A stretch of DNA of 33,001 bases. It comes from Pedobacter sp. ASV28 (GTDB lineage Bacteria; Bacteroidota; Bacteroidia; Sphingobacteriales; Sphingobacteriaceae). A program made the translations under genes and the position numbers. The stretch covers positions 1 to 33,001 of the forward strand of contig NZ_JAELTN010000054.1 in assembly GCF_016428855.1 (NCBI RefSeq), given 5' to 3'. The notes under the pieces are model-generated. The model did not search any database. It had not been told where the DNA came from and was given only the letters and a program-made list of their open reading frames with translations. Shown here piece after piece: positions 24,639 to 32,947 of this stretch. Each line of letters opens with the position of its first letter. Position 1 is the first letter of the stretch.

Positions 24639-24849
24639 ATGTTTTTGATTTAATGTTCAGTTAAATTTAGAAATTTATGTTAATAAACAGGATTTGTTTT
24701 TTATTTTCCATAAAAATTATTTGATAGACAATAGATTAAGTTATTAACAGTCATAATTTCATCACCTTAGCATACATTTCTATTTTTTTACTTTTTCAGG
24801 AAACTATTGCGCCTTGTTTTACGTATAATTACCTATAGATATAATTCAC

Positions 24850-25449
24850 ATGAAACATTTAATCATTATGACGTTAATACTTTTCTCGCTGATAGAGGCC
24901 GATGCCCAAAAGACCAAATTGGAAAAAGCAACCTTTGGAATGGGCTGTTTTTGGTGCACTGAAGCTGTTTTTCAACGACTAAACGGTGTAAGTAATGTAA
25001 GATCTGGCTATGAAGGTGGAAATGTGCCAAACCCGACATATGAGGAAGTTTGCAGCGGTACCACTAATCATGCCGAGGTCATTGAGTTCAATTACGATCC
25101 TGCCAAAATTAGCTATGAAGAATTATTGGAAGTGTTTTGGAAGATACATGACCCTACCACTTTAAACCGACAAGGTGCTGATGTAGGCACCCAATATCGC
25201 TCTGTCATTTTTTATCACAATGAGCAACAAAAGGCAATTGCCGAAAAATACAAAGCTGTTTTGAACAAGGAAAATGCTTTTGGGAAACCGGTAGTTACTA
25301 CCATAGAAAAAGCCCAAACTTTTTATGTTGCCGAAAATTACCATCAGGATTATTACCTACGAAATGGAGAACAACCTTATTGCAGAGCAGTAATTTTGCC
25401 CAAAATGGATAAGCTAGAAAAGCTATTTAAAACCAAATTGAAACACTAG
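24850..25449 (+). CDS. msrA: Exported peptide-methionine (S)-S-oxide reductase MsrA
   Basis: Repairs oxidised methionine by reducing its S-sulfoxide. The 199-residue protein has a signal peptide (MKHLIIMTLILFSLIEADAQ), so it acts outside the cytoplasm on envelope proteins. The active-site motif GCFWCTE is at residues 32-38, with catalytic Cys33. Other conserved parts are GYEGGNVPNPTYEEVCSGTTNHAEVIE, DPTTLNRQGADVGTQYRSVIFYH and AENYHQDYY. Cys178 (EQPYCRAV) may be a resolving cysteine. The electron donor in the periplasm is not evident here. A structured inverted-repeat element follows the gene. Confidence 0.95.
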   Translation: MKHLIIMTLILFSLIEADAQKTKLEKATFGMGCFWCTEAVFQRLNGVSNVRSGYEGGNVPNPTYEEVCSGTTNHAEVIEFNYDPAKISYEELLEVFWKIHDPTTLNRQGADVGTQYRSVIFYHNEQQKAIAEKYKAVLNKENAFGKPVVTTIEKAQTFYVAENYHQDYYLRNGEQPYCRAVILPKMDKLEKLFKTKLKH

Positions 25450-25463
25450 CTTGTTTACCAGAG

Positions 25464-25584
25464 AAGGTTGTTCAAAAAATTATTCCCTTTCTAACTTGGT
25501 TGGAAAACCTTAAAGCAAGGTTAATTCATGCTATATTAGGTTCCCAATTTTATAGAAATAACGGTGTATGTTTTGAACAACCTT
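25464..25584. repeat. 121-bp element bounded by 14-bp perfect inverted repeats
   Basis: The ends AAGGTTGTTCAAAA (25464-25477) and TTTTGAACAACCTT (25571-25584) are perfect complements 93 bases apart. An inner hairpin AACCTT / AAGGTT lies at 25506-25522. No protein is coded inside. The right end runs into ATTTTTT, so it may end msrA transcription. The layout also fits a miniature transposable element, though I see no clear target-site duplication. Confidence 0.65.
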
Positions 25585-25608
25585 ATTTTTTAGATAAAAG
25601 CTAAAGCT

Positions 25609-26559
25609 TTAAAGCCCTATCTTTATGCCTACATTTAAGCCCAGACCACCAATATTAATGTAGGATGCCAAATCGTCTCCTGGCTTATTCGGATCGTAAT
25701 TGGCGTTTCCCGGAATATTAGAATTTTGGTTAATAGACTTATGATAATTAGTTTCCCTTACCGCAGTGGGTAGGTCATTTATCCCTACATTCACTTTAGC
25801 TCCATTCCCCAAAGTGCCTACAGCATCAAATTTCCTCACTTCCTTATCCTTGCTGTTCACAGACACATTCCTGTATTCTATCTCGCTAAAGAAGCTTAGC
25901 TTCTTTCCTATCGGATAATTAAATCCTGCGGCGCCAATAAAACCTATAGTAGGCTTAGGCTTTACCCTTTCTTCACGGGTCAAGGTAACCGCAGCAAAAT
26001 TAGGGTTCACCGTCTGTGCAATTTGCCCTGTCTGGTCTGTAGCGGTAGTATGAAGTTCTAAATAGCCATAAATCGGCACTATTGCCCCCATTTTCAGATA
26101 TGGTCTAAATTTTTTATCGGTGGGCAAGTTGAATACAATAGTTGGAGATACATCTAATGCTGTTACCTGTCCTACAGCCTCCAAAGCCAGTACTTGTGTA
26201 GTTCCAATAAAAGCTGCTTGCTTGGCCATGGTCTTTTTTTCACTTTTAAAATAGTTCAAGCCCATCTCAAAAGCAACCACGTTGTTAAACCTAAAACCTC
26301 CGGTTAAACCAGCCCGCCAGCCTTGTCCGAAGGAACCTGTAATCGTTCGCTCTGAAACTACCGTTTGTGCCGAAGTAGAGGGATTGATTGCAATTACAAT
26401 ATCTCTGGGTTGCAAAGGGCCTACATTGGGAAACTCAACCGGAGTTACCTTTATAAAATAACTTCCAGTAGGTTTCAAATAAAAACCTCTTCCTTCTTGG
26501 GCATAGGTACCGAGCGACACGCCTGCCAATAATACGGCGGCTAATAAAAGCTTTTTCAT
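25609..26559 (-). CDS. Outer-membrane beta-barrel protein
   Basis: A 316-residue exported protein with a signal peptide (MKKLLLAAVLLAGVSLGTYAQ) and alternating amphipathic strands ending in a terminal strand with a hydrophobic last residue (YINIGGLGLNVGIKIGL), as outer-membrane barrels have. Segments such as GWRAGLTGGFRFNNVVAFEMGLNYF, FRPYLKMGAIVPIYGYLELH and IGFIGAAGFNYPIGKKLSFFSEIEYRNV fit the OMP beta-barrel families. A long loop (about 240-295) is rich in Asn, Gly and Asp. The cargo or role is unknown. It is convergent with msrA and divergent from the TetR gene. Confidence 0.85.
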   Translation of the reverse strand: MKKLLLAAVLLAGVSLGTYAQEGRGFYLKPTGSYFIKVTPVEFPNVGPLQPRDIVIAINPSTSAQTVVSERTITGSFGQGWRAGLTGGFRFNNVVAFEMGLNYFKSEKKTMAKQAAFIGTTQVLALEAVGQVTALDVSPTIVFNLPTDKKFRPYLKMGAIVPIYGYLELHTTATDQTGQIAQTVNPNFAAVTLTREERVKPKPTIGFIGAAGFNYPIGKKLSFFSEIEYRNVSVNSKDKEVRKFDAVGTLGNGAKVNVGINDLPTAVRETNYHKSINQNSNIPGNANYDPNKPGDDLASYINIGGLGLNVGIKIGL

Positions 26560-26710
26560 TCTGTTTAATATTATATTTTAATCAATGGACAATGAACCTT
26601 CATAACAAACGTGCACCAATCAACTACTTCTCCTACTATTTTCATCTTATACAAACGTCAATGAAAAAGGCAATCAACAAGTACGGGTTTTATTGTCTTA
26701 TAATTTTTGG

Positions 26711-26742
26711 CAAACATAAAACTATGCTAACATAAAAAACAA
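26711..26742 (-). promoter_or_regulatory. Candidate promoter of the beta-barrel gene
   Basis: On the minus strand, TTG (26742-26740), a 21-base spacer, then TATGTTTG (26718-26711), full matches to both boxes. Confidence 0.55.
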
Positions 26743-26829
26743 CACTTTTTAAGACAAATTGTTTTAAAAAACACAACTTGCTCATTCATCATATTTTGGT
26801 CAAAAATATTTTTTTATAAGACGACTTAA

Positions 26830-26861
26830 AACACCTAAATACTACTTTTGCTAACGGTGTT
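26830..26861 (+). promoter_or_regulatory. TetR gene -7 box flanked by an inverted repeat
   Basis: TACTTTTG at 26843-26850 matches TAnnTTTG, 23 bases before the ATG at 26874. It is enclosed by AACACC (26830-26835) and GGTGTT (26856-26861), a possible autoregulatory TetR operator. No TTG lies at -33. Confidence 0.42.
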
Positions 26862-26873
26862 AACTTTTAATCG

Positions 26874-27470
26874 ATGGTCATAACACAAAGTAGGTTAAAG
26901 CAAAAAGAAATGGTAAAAAAAGCCATTATCCAAGCTACTGAGCATATTGTACAGCAAGAAGGATGGCAAGCGGTTTCAATTAGAAAAATAGCAGATGCTA
27001 TTGGCTACAGCTTACCGGTAGTCTACAATCATTTCGAAAGCAAGGATGCCATACAGGAAGAATTTGTTAAACAGGGCTTTAGCATGCTGGCCATGGCCAT
27101 GCAAAACACCAGCGCAAAATACACCGATTCCGAAATGCAGCTGACGCAAATGGCCCTTGCTTATTTTGATTTCGCATTTAAAAATTCGGCCTATTATAAA
27201 ATGATGTTCGGCTTAGGCATCCCCAGTTGCCAAAAAGCAAGGGAAATTGAGGAAATTGGTGAATTTAGCAGCATCTTGATCGCTACTTTAACCAACCTCA
27301 TACATATATCTGACCAGCAAAGAACATTTTTAAAGTTTCATACGCTTTGGTCTATACTGCATGGACTAACCTCGATCAATATGGTTAACCTTACCGCTGC
27401 ACCCGATGAAATGCAACAACAAATTTTATTGGATGCTATACAAGGATTTATTAAAAATATCAATCTCTAA
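26874..27470 (+). CDS. TetR/AcrR family transcriptional repressor
   Basis: A 198-residue TetR-type regulator. The N-terminal helix-turn-helix is clear: AIIQATEHIVQQEGWQAVSIRKIADAIGYSLPVVYNHFESKDAIQEEF (about residues 18-64). The C-terminal ligand-binding part (AYYKMMFGLGIP, LKFHTLWSILHGLTSINMV) resembles the TetR_C WHG-type domain. The ligand is unknown. The nitroreductase gene follows after 9 bases, so the repressor probably controls its own operon in response to a compound the nitroreductase handles. Confidence 0.92.
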   Translation: MVITQSRLKQKEMVKKAIIQATEHIVQQEGWQAVSIRKIADAIGYSLPVVYNHFESKDAIQEEFVKQGFSMLAMAMQNTSAKYTDSEMQLTQMALAYFDFAFKNSAYYKMMFGLGIPSCQKAREIEEIGEFSSILIATLTNLIHISDQQRTFLKFHTLWSILHGLTSINMVNLTAAPDEMQQQILLDAIQGFIKNINL

Positions 27471-27479
27471 AAAATTATC

Positions 27480-28109
27480 ATGAGCTTAATCGAAGCATTA
27501 AACTGGCGTTATGCCACCAAAAAAATGAATGGCCAGGCCGTTCCACAGGAAAAAGTAGACCTTATTCTAGAAGCTGCACGTTTGGCACCCACCTCATCGG
27601 GCCTACAGCCTTTTAAAGTTATTGTAGTTACCAACCCTGCAGTAAAAGAGGCATTATTACCTCATGCCTATAGTCAATCGCAAATTGTAGATTGTTCCCA
27701 TCTATTGATCTTTGCAGCATGGGAAAATTATACCGAAGCAAACATAGACGAAGTATTCAACAGGACCAATACGGAACGTGGTCTTCCTAGCGAGGCCACT
27801 GCCGATTATGTTGCACGCTTAAAAAGCATGTACCTAACCAGGCCGGCAGAAGAGAATTTTCAGCATGCAGCACGTCAGGCCTATATTGGGTTTGGCATGG
27901 CCATTGCCGAAGCCGCACTACTTCATGTAGATACTACACCTATGGAAGGTTTTAACGGCGAAAAAGTAGACGAAATATTGGGCTTAAAAGAAAAGGGGCT
28001 AAGAAGCGTAACCTTATTGCCACTAGGTTATCGTGATGATTCCAACGACTGGTTGGTTAACCTTAAAAAGATACGCCAGGCCAAATCTGATTTTATAATC
28101 GAATACTAG
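27480..28109 (+). CDS. NAD(P)H-dependent oxidoreductase, nitroreductase family
   Basis: A 209-residue FMN-dependent nitroreductase/dihydropteridine reductase (NfsB-type) fold protein. The FMN-contact N-terminus (LIEALNWRYATKKMNGQAVP), LEAARLAPTSSGLQPFKVIVV and QAYIGFGMAIAEAALLHVDTTPMEGFN are all family hallmarks. Such enzymes reduce nitroaromatics, quinones or flavins using NAD(P)H. It is the second gene of an operon with the TetR regulator, 9 bases downstream. This pairing suggests induction by an electrophilic or quinone-like compound. Confidence 0.92.
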   Translation: MSLIEALNWRYATKKMNGQAVPQEKVDLILEAARLAPTSSGLQPFKVIVVTNPAVKEALLPHAYSQSQIVDCSHLLIFAAWENYTEANIDEVFNRTNTERGLPSEATADYVARLKSMYLTRPAEENFQHAARQAYIGFGMAIAEAALLHVDTTPMEGFNGEKVDEILGLKEKGLRSVTLLPLGYRDDSNDWLVNLKKIRQAKSDFIIEY

Positions 28110-28568
28110 CCTACCTGTATTCATTTAATAATAAGGTGTCCAAAAAGCCTACTTGTCATCAACCACCATCTAACTTGGAAATATGATGGCTAAGCTTTTA
28201 GGGCACCTTCGTTTACCAACATCAATTGTTCAGAGAGATCCCTTAACGCTCCTTCAGTAGCCCCCCCTTCACCAAGCTGGAAATGGATAATTATATCCAC
28301 ATCGCCCATGCATGATCTGCTCTCTAGCTATCCATCCATTTCTTTTCACCCTAAATATCCTTGCTGGCCTAAGTGGAGTAAAGAGGTTATGGTCAGCAAA
28401 CCATAGCTTTCGACACCGTGCACTAGGAAACAATAATAAGGTAGAAATATGCCATTTTTCCTTGTCCAAATTATTGTAAAAATTTGTTAAAGTTTCCCCA
28501 ATGAACCTTCATCTTGGCTAATAATCGATATATTTAGCACACATTGTACTGGCAAATCTTATTTATAA
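28110..28568. other. 459-base intergenic region with a foldback, no gene
   Basis: I find no coding frame with real support. Just after the nitroreductase, AAGGTG (28133-28138) pairs with CACCTT (28204-28209), and the arms continue with mismatches (CC-AAAAGC / GCTTTTaGGg). CCATC (28156-28160) pairs with GATGG (28185-28189) inside: an imperfect nested foldback like a dispersed element or terminator. A C7 run is at 28262-28268. No good promoter match precedes the next gene. Confidence 0.6.
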
Positions 28569-31286
28569 ATGAAATTTACGAAAATTCTACTGTTACTCGT
28601 TTGCTTTACCATCGCATCTGCATCAGCCCAACAAGACAGCATTGCTTTAGGCAATATCATCAATAAGACGAAAAGACTTTCCGAAGAGCAGCCTATAGAA
28701 AAAGTATACCTTCATTTTGACAAACCTTATTACGCTGTTGGAGACACCATTTGGTTTAAATCCTATGTTACCTCCACCTATAATACCCCCTCGCAACTCA
28801 GTAAAATAGTATATGTAGAAGTCTATAATGCCATCGATTCTTTGGTTCAGACCGTAAAATTTCCGATAAAAAACAGTGTTGCCTATGGCAATATCCCCTT
28901 GTCCATGAATAATTACAAACAGGGCAATTACTACATTAGGGCCTATACTTTATGGATGCTGAACTTTGATCCCGATTACTTTTTCTCGAAAAACATCCTA
29001 ATTGGAGAAGCTATAGATAAGCAGCTGATCACCAATATCAGCTACAGCAATGCTACGGTAGACAAAAGCATCAAAACCACTGCCAGAATCCAATTTAAGG
29101 ACATGGGCAAAAAACCGCTGGCCAATAAAACAGTAAATTGGCGTATCTTCCACAATTACGATGTATTTGCCCGTGGCCGTGGTACCACCGATCAAAACGG
29201 CTTCTTAACTGTTACCGTAAATAGCAAACCCGGAGATCCGATTACCAGAGGCACCATAGTGGCCGATGTAAGCTTGGCTGAGAAAGAATTGGCCAGCGCT
29301 AGTTTTAACCTCAAGCAGATAGAAAATACGGTAGATTTCCAATTTTTCCCAGAGGGCGGCGAGCTGATTAGCGGCATACCCAATCAAGTTGGATTTAAGG
29401 CTGTAAATTCATCTGGGCTAGGCGTAGACGTAAAAGGTAGTATAATAGATGATCAAAATATTGAGATTTCTACATTTACTTCCTCTTTTGCAGGCATTGG
29501 TACTTTTTTCATCTCGCCAGAACAAGGCAAAACCTATAAGGCCAAGTACACATTAAAAGACGGAAGTTCAAAAACCATCAACCTGCCTAATGCTGCTCCT
29601 TCTGGAATTACCCTACAAGTTGCTAATTCTACTCCAGAGTTTATTAACCTTAAGATTTTGGCCAATACTTCCTTCTTTGAGGCTCATAAGGAAAAACCAT
29701 TCTTTATTGTAGCACAAAATAGCAACGCTGTGTGCTATGCCGCCAAATTGAGCTTAAAAAATCAAGTCATCATTACCAAAATACCAAAACAAAATTTCCC
29801 TTCGGGCATTGCCCAACTTACCCTGTTTGACGATCAGAGCCAACCCATAAGCGAACGTTTGGTCTTTGTGCTACATGCCGATGCCATGAATTTGGCTTTA
29901 AAAGCCGATCTCCCAACGTATAAGCCACGTCAAAAAGTAAAGCTTACACTCGATGCCAAGGGTAAGGGACAACCCATAGCTGGTGATTTTTCGGTTACCG
30001 TTACCGATGAACAAAAAGTGCCCATTGATGAAAATAACGAAACGACTATTCTGAGTTCCCTATTGCTTACTTCAGACCTAAAGGGTTATATTGAAAAGCC
30101 GAATTACTATTTCAACAAAACCGATGATAAAAAACTGGCCGATTTAGATAAGCTTATGCTTACCCAAGGCTATCGCAGGTTTTTATACAAAGACATACTC
30201 GCCAATAAATATCCCCAAATTTTTCTTTTACCGGAACAAGGCATTAATATTTCCGGCACTTTGAGAGATCTAACGGGCATGCCTATCAAAAAAGGCGCCA
30301 TGAGAATGATGGTTACGGGCAAGCCGATTTCAGCCCAGACTATCACCAGTAATGTAGGCGTATTTAACTTCAAAGACCTGAACTTTCCAGATTCTTCTCA
30401 AGTAGTTGTCAGTGCGAGGTACAATCCCAATTACAACAATCTTATGATTATGCTGGATGGGATTCCCAGTGCGGCCAAAGGTGCTAATCTCCATTGGCCC
30501 GACCAAATAGAGAATATTGACACGGTAATGTCTTCGTACCTGAGCAACAGTCAAAGACAATATAGGTTTATGCGCACACTTAAAACCGTTGAAATTAAGG
30601 GAGCCGCCATTAAAAAACCAAGCCATTCAGATCACGCCTCTTTATCTGGTCTGAGCGCTATTCCAGACCGATTTATTGATGGAAATTCATTAGAAGGATG
30701 TAATTTGCTATTGGAGTGCATAAAAATGAGAGCACCGAGCTTTACCTACGACCTTAATGAGCAGAAATTTTATATCACCAGAGATTACAATGCAGGAAGT
30801 CGTACACCTGCCTCTATTTTCTTGAACGGTATGCCTATAGATGCCAATGCCATTAATGGCACCAATGCTTCGGAAGTAGAATCGATAGAAATATTCTTAA
30901 ATGATCCATTGGGCACTGTAGACCGAATGTATAATACCAAAGGGGTAATTGTTATCAATACCAAAAAAGCACCTAAAGGTGAAAAGATTTCCAAGCAAGA
31001 TTTCTTGGAAATGATTCCCAAAAAGTACGAAATCAAATATACTCCAATGGGCTACAGCAAAGAGCGGGAGTTTTACTCGCCCAAATACCTACCCAATGCC
31101 CCTATTACCAGCAACGACCTAAGAACGACCATTTATTGGAACCCGAAGCTTATTACCGATGAAAAAGGCAATGTGAGCTTTGAGTTCTACAATGCTGATG
31201 GAAAGGGCAGCTACAAAGCCGTAGTAGAGGGTATTGATAAGAATGGCAATATTGGCCGTACCGTATTAAGGTACACGGTAAAATAG
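28569..31286 (+). CDS. Large MG2/plug-like surface protein, no beta-barrel
   Basis: A 905-residue exported protein (signal peptide MKFTKILLLLVCFTIASASAQ). Residues about 40-145 are macroglobulin (MG2)-like (IEKVYLHFDKPYYAVGDTIWFKSYV). More immunoglobulin-like domains follow. A carboxypeptidase-regulatory-like domain comes near 565-630 (GINISGTLRDLTGMPIKKGAMRMM). A TonB-receptor plug-like domain follows near 670-800 (TPASIFLNGMPIDANAING, VESIEIFLNDPLG, GVIVINTKK). It ends with an alpha-2-macroglobulin-like strand set (TTIYWNPKLITDEKGNVSFEFYNADGKG). There is no thioester motif and no barrel, so it is neither a working A2M trap nor a transporter by itself. Such proteins are frequent in Bacteroidota with unknown function; a role in surface binding is inference. 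Confidence 0.85.
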   Translation: MKFTKILLLLVCFTIASASAQQDSIALGNIINKTKRLSEEQPIEKVYLHFDKPYYAVGDTIWFKSYVTSTYNTPSQLSKIVYVEVYNAIDSLVQTVKFPIKNSVAYGNIPLSMNNYKQGNYYIRAYTLWMLNFDPDYFFSKNILIGEAIDKQLITNISYSNATVDKSIKTTARIQFKDMGKKPLANKTVNWRIFHNYDVFARGRGTTDQNGFLTVTVNSKPGDPITRGTIVADVSLAEKELASASFNLKQIENTVDFQFFPEGGELISGIPNQVGFKAVNSSGLGVDVKGSIIDDQNIEISTFTSSFAGIGTFFISPEQGKTYKAKYTLKDGSSKTINLPNAAPSGITLQVANSTPEFINLKILANTSFFEAHKEKPFFIVAQNSNAVCYAAKLSLKNQVIITKIPKQNFPSGIAQLTLFDDQSQPISERLVFVLHADAMNLALKADLPTYKPRQKVKLTLDAKGKGQPIAGDFSVTVTDEQKVPIDENNETTILSSLLLTSDLKGYIEKPNYYFNKTDDKKLADLDKLMLTQGYRRFLYKDILANKYPQIFLLPEQGINISGTLRDLTGMPIKKGAMRMMVTGKPISAQTITSNVGVFNFKDLNFPDSSQVVVSARYNPNYNNLMIMLDGIPSAAKGANLHWPDQIENIDTVMSSYLSNSQRQYRFMRTLKTVEIKGAAIKKPSHSDHASLSGLSAIPDRFIDGNSLEGCNLLLECIKMRAPSFTYDLNEQKFYITRDYNAGSRTPASIFLNGMPIDANAINGTNASEVESIEIFLNDPLGTVDRMYNTKGVIVINTKKAPKGEKISKQDFLEMIPKKYEIKYTPMGYSKEREFYSPKYLPNAPITSNDLRTTIYWNPKLITDEKGNVSFEFYNADGKGSYKAVVEGIDKNGNIGRTVLRYTVK

Positions 31287-31611
31287 AACCTGTTTGCCAT
31301 ATTCTAAAGTTTATTCATGGTTCTGAGTCAATTTCAGAACCATGAAATACGCATTCAAGTACTTAGCTATCTGCTCCAATATGGCAATGGCAGATTCAGA
31401 AAACCACCATATTCTTTCATACCGATGCCTAGGGGAATCTATGCTCAAAGTTACCATAAATCATCTTAGATTAAACCTTTAAGTTTCACCCCCTATTGCG
31501 TAAGGTACTCAATGACTCAAAGTTTTTTAAATATCTTCTTTTTACACCTAGTTAATTGTCCCTTCAATGCAAGAGAAAAAATTCATCTTGTATGTAAAGA
31601 TTACTTTAGTC
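31287..31611. other. Intergenic region with one hairpin, no gene
   Basis: A 12-bp perfect stem TCATGGTTCTGA (31315-31326) / TCAGAACCATGA (31334-31345) with a 7-base loop lies 29 bases past the stop of the MG2 gene. It likely ends transcription, although no T-run follows. A minus-strand TAACTTTG at 31446-31453 faces into the MG2 gene and has no -33 box. Nothing else is recognisable. Confidence 0.65.
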
Positions 31612-31980
31612 TCATTTTAAAACATCTCTTATACCTTCTATTAGCTCCTCGAAATAATGGTAGCCTACAGGCGTATTTTTTTGTTTGAGTAATTCCAACT
31701 CTATAATACCCGGGTTACTTCTAATGTAAAAAGTAGTACCATTGGCCAACATCACTTCTTTTCCTCCTTCTACCTGTACAAACAAGGCAGAATCTTCGTT
31801 TTTAAAGGCTTTTTTAAGATAGTCGTTTACCTTAGCCGTTTTACGATCGGGATAAGTAGCCTTAAACTCATAACGTTCATCTGTTTTTTTAACCGTAACA
31901 GAAAGTCCACCGGAATTTAGGTTACAGGCTGTCATCAGCATAACGAGAAGCCCAAACATGATTATTTTTATTTTTTTCAT
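31612..31980 (-). CDS. Small lipoprotein, function unknown
   Basis: A 122-residue predicted lipoprotein. The signal peptide MKKIKIIMFGLLVMLMTAC ends in a lipobox with the lipidated cysteine at residue 19. The mature part is mixed alpha/beta (YEFKATYPDRKTAKVNDYLKKAF, ALFVQVEGGKEVMLANGTTFYIRSNPG). I do not recognise a family. It lies 76 bases downstream of the barrel gene on the same strand, with no promoter match between, so they may share a message. Confidence 0.75.
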   Translation of the reverse strand: MKKIKIIMFGLLVMLMTACNLNSGGLSVTVKKTDERYEFKATYPDRKTAKVNDYLKKAFKNEDSALFVQVEGGKEVMLANGTTFYIRSNPGIIELELLKQKNTPVGYHYFEELIEGIRDVLK

Positions 31981-32056
31981 CAGTATATCATTTAGTGTAA
32001 ACCATTTTCTGTCTTATTTATATAGGTCAGGTAAATCCAACATCTCTTGCACCGTT

Positions 32057-32947
32057 CTATCCACCTGTCCTGCCCTTGATATCATCAATAGCCGTTTTTC
32101 TACTGCGTGCGGATTTTACCTGCTGGTTGCCAAAGCTGTAATTGACACTGAACGAAGCCCTTCGGCTATTGTAATAATTGGTCACATACATGTTCACATT
32201 CTGGTATTGCATGCGTCCTTCCCAATGGTTGGTAGCCAAAATATCATCTACACTGAGACGTAATCTCATTTTATTCTGAAGCAAGGTTTTTTGAAGGCCC
32301 AAGTTTAATGCATACTGCGGAATGGTAGTTTCTTCTACTCCACGTACCCTTGGTGAGTCATACCAAAAACTTACTTCGGCTCTAAAAGTCTTAGAAAACA
32401 TATAGGATTGCGAGGCGTTAAAATTAAAGGAAACCTTAGACTTTTGATAAAGTCCACCCACCAGGCTAGCATCTTCATAATCTTGGTAAGCCACTGAAAA
32501 ATTATGCTGCATGGTCCATTTTTTGCCTACCTTGATAGGTAGATACAAATTGGCATTGTACAAATTGGCATGACCAAAGTTCTGCCGCTGAACCTCTATC
32601 TGGCGGGTCGCATCATTTTGCCTGCTCACCTGTGTGATCATTCCTTTTACATTGGCATAATTGAATGACAATGATATCTCCTTATAGTTATAGGCCAATT
32701 CGTAATTATCGGTAAATTGTGCATTTAAATAAGGGTTACCGCTATCTATGGTATAAGGGTCTAAATAAAGCACAAAAGGATTCAACTGTTGGTAACTTGG
32801 CCGGTCTATGCGGCGGCTATAAGAATAATTAAGACTGTTGTTCTTATTCAGCTCCTGCTTGATAAAGATGGAGGGAAACAGCGACAGGTAATTTCTATCG
32901 ACCAGCTTATTACTTGTTACCGAATTGCCCTTGCTATGGGTGTGCTC
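32057..32947 (-). CDS. Outer-membrane beta-barrel (PF14905-type TonB receptor-like), C-terminal part
   Basis: The last 296 residues of a TonB-receptor-like outer-membrane barrel. Genomic coding begins at 32947, where the adapter ends; a frame opening MARSSAASDVYKRQ is adapter-encoded and not real. Barrel strands are obvious (NSLNYSYSRRIDRPSYQQLNPFVLYLDPYTIDSGNPYLNAQFTDNYELAYNY, TFRAEVSFWYDSPRVRG, RLRLSVDDILATNHWEG), and the C-terminus SFSVNYSFGNQQVKSARSRKTAIDDIKGR is typical of the PF14905 family. The N-terminal regulatory and plug domains lie outside the contig. The ligand is unknown. Confidence 0.9.
   Translation of the reverse strand, partial: EHTHSKGNSVTSNKLVDRNYLSLFPSIFIKQELNKNNSLNYSYSRRIDRPSYQQLNPFVLYLDPYTIDSGNPYLNAQFTDNYELAYNYKEISLSFNYANVKGMITQVSRQNDATRQIEVQRQNFGHANLYNANLYLPIKVGKKWTMQHNFSVAYQDYEDASLVGGLYQKSKVSFNFNASQSYMFSKTFRAEVSFWYDSPRVRGVEETTIPQYALNLGLQKTLLQNKMRLRLSVDDILATNHWEGRMQYQNVNMYVTNYYNSRRASFSVNYSFGNQQVKSARSRKTAIDDIKGRTGG

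Larger units (their letters stand above)
26560..26873. other. Divergent intergenic region, promoters only
   Basis: A 314-base A/T-rich region between the barrel gene (minus) and the TetR gene (plus). It holds a likely promoter for each and no coding frame worth naming. Long leaders are implied, about 145 bases for the barrel gene. Confidence 0.7.

Noticed and set aside
28269..28469. 66-residue minus-strand frame in the gap before the MG2 gene
   Set aside because: No family, no signal peptide, no promoter and odd composition.
31446..31453. Minus-strand TAACTTTG that could start an antisense RNA into the MG2 gene
   Set aside because: No -33 box and no other sign of a transcript; one 8-base match in A/T-rich DNA is expected by chance.
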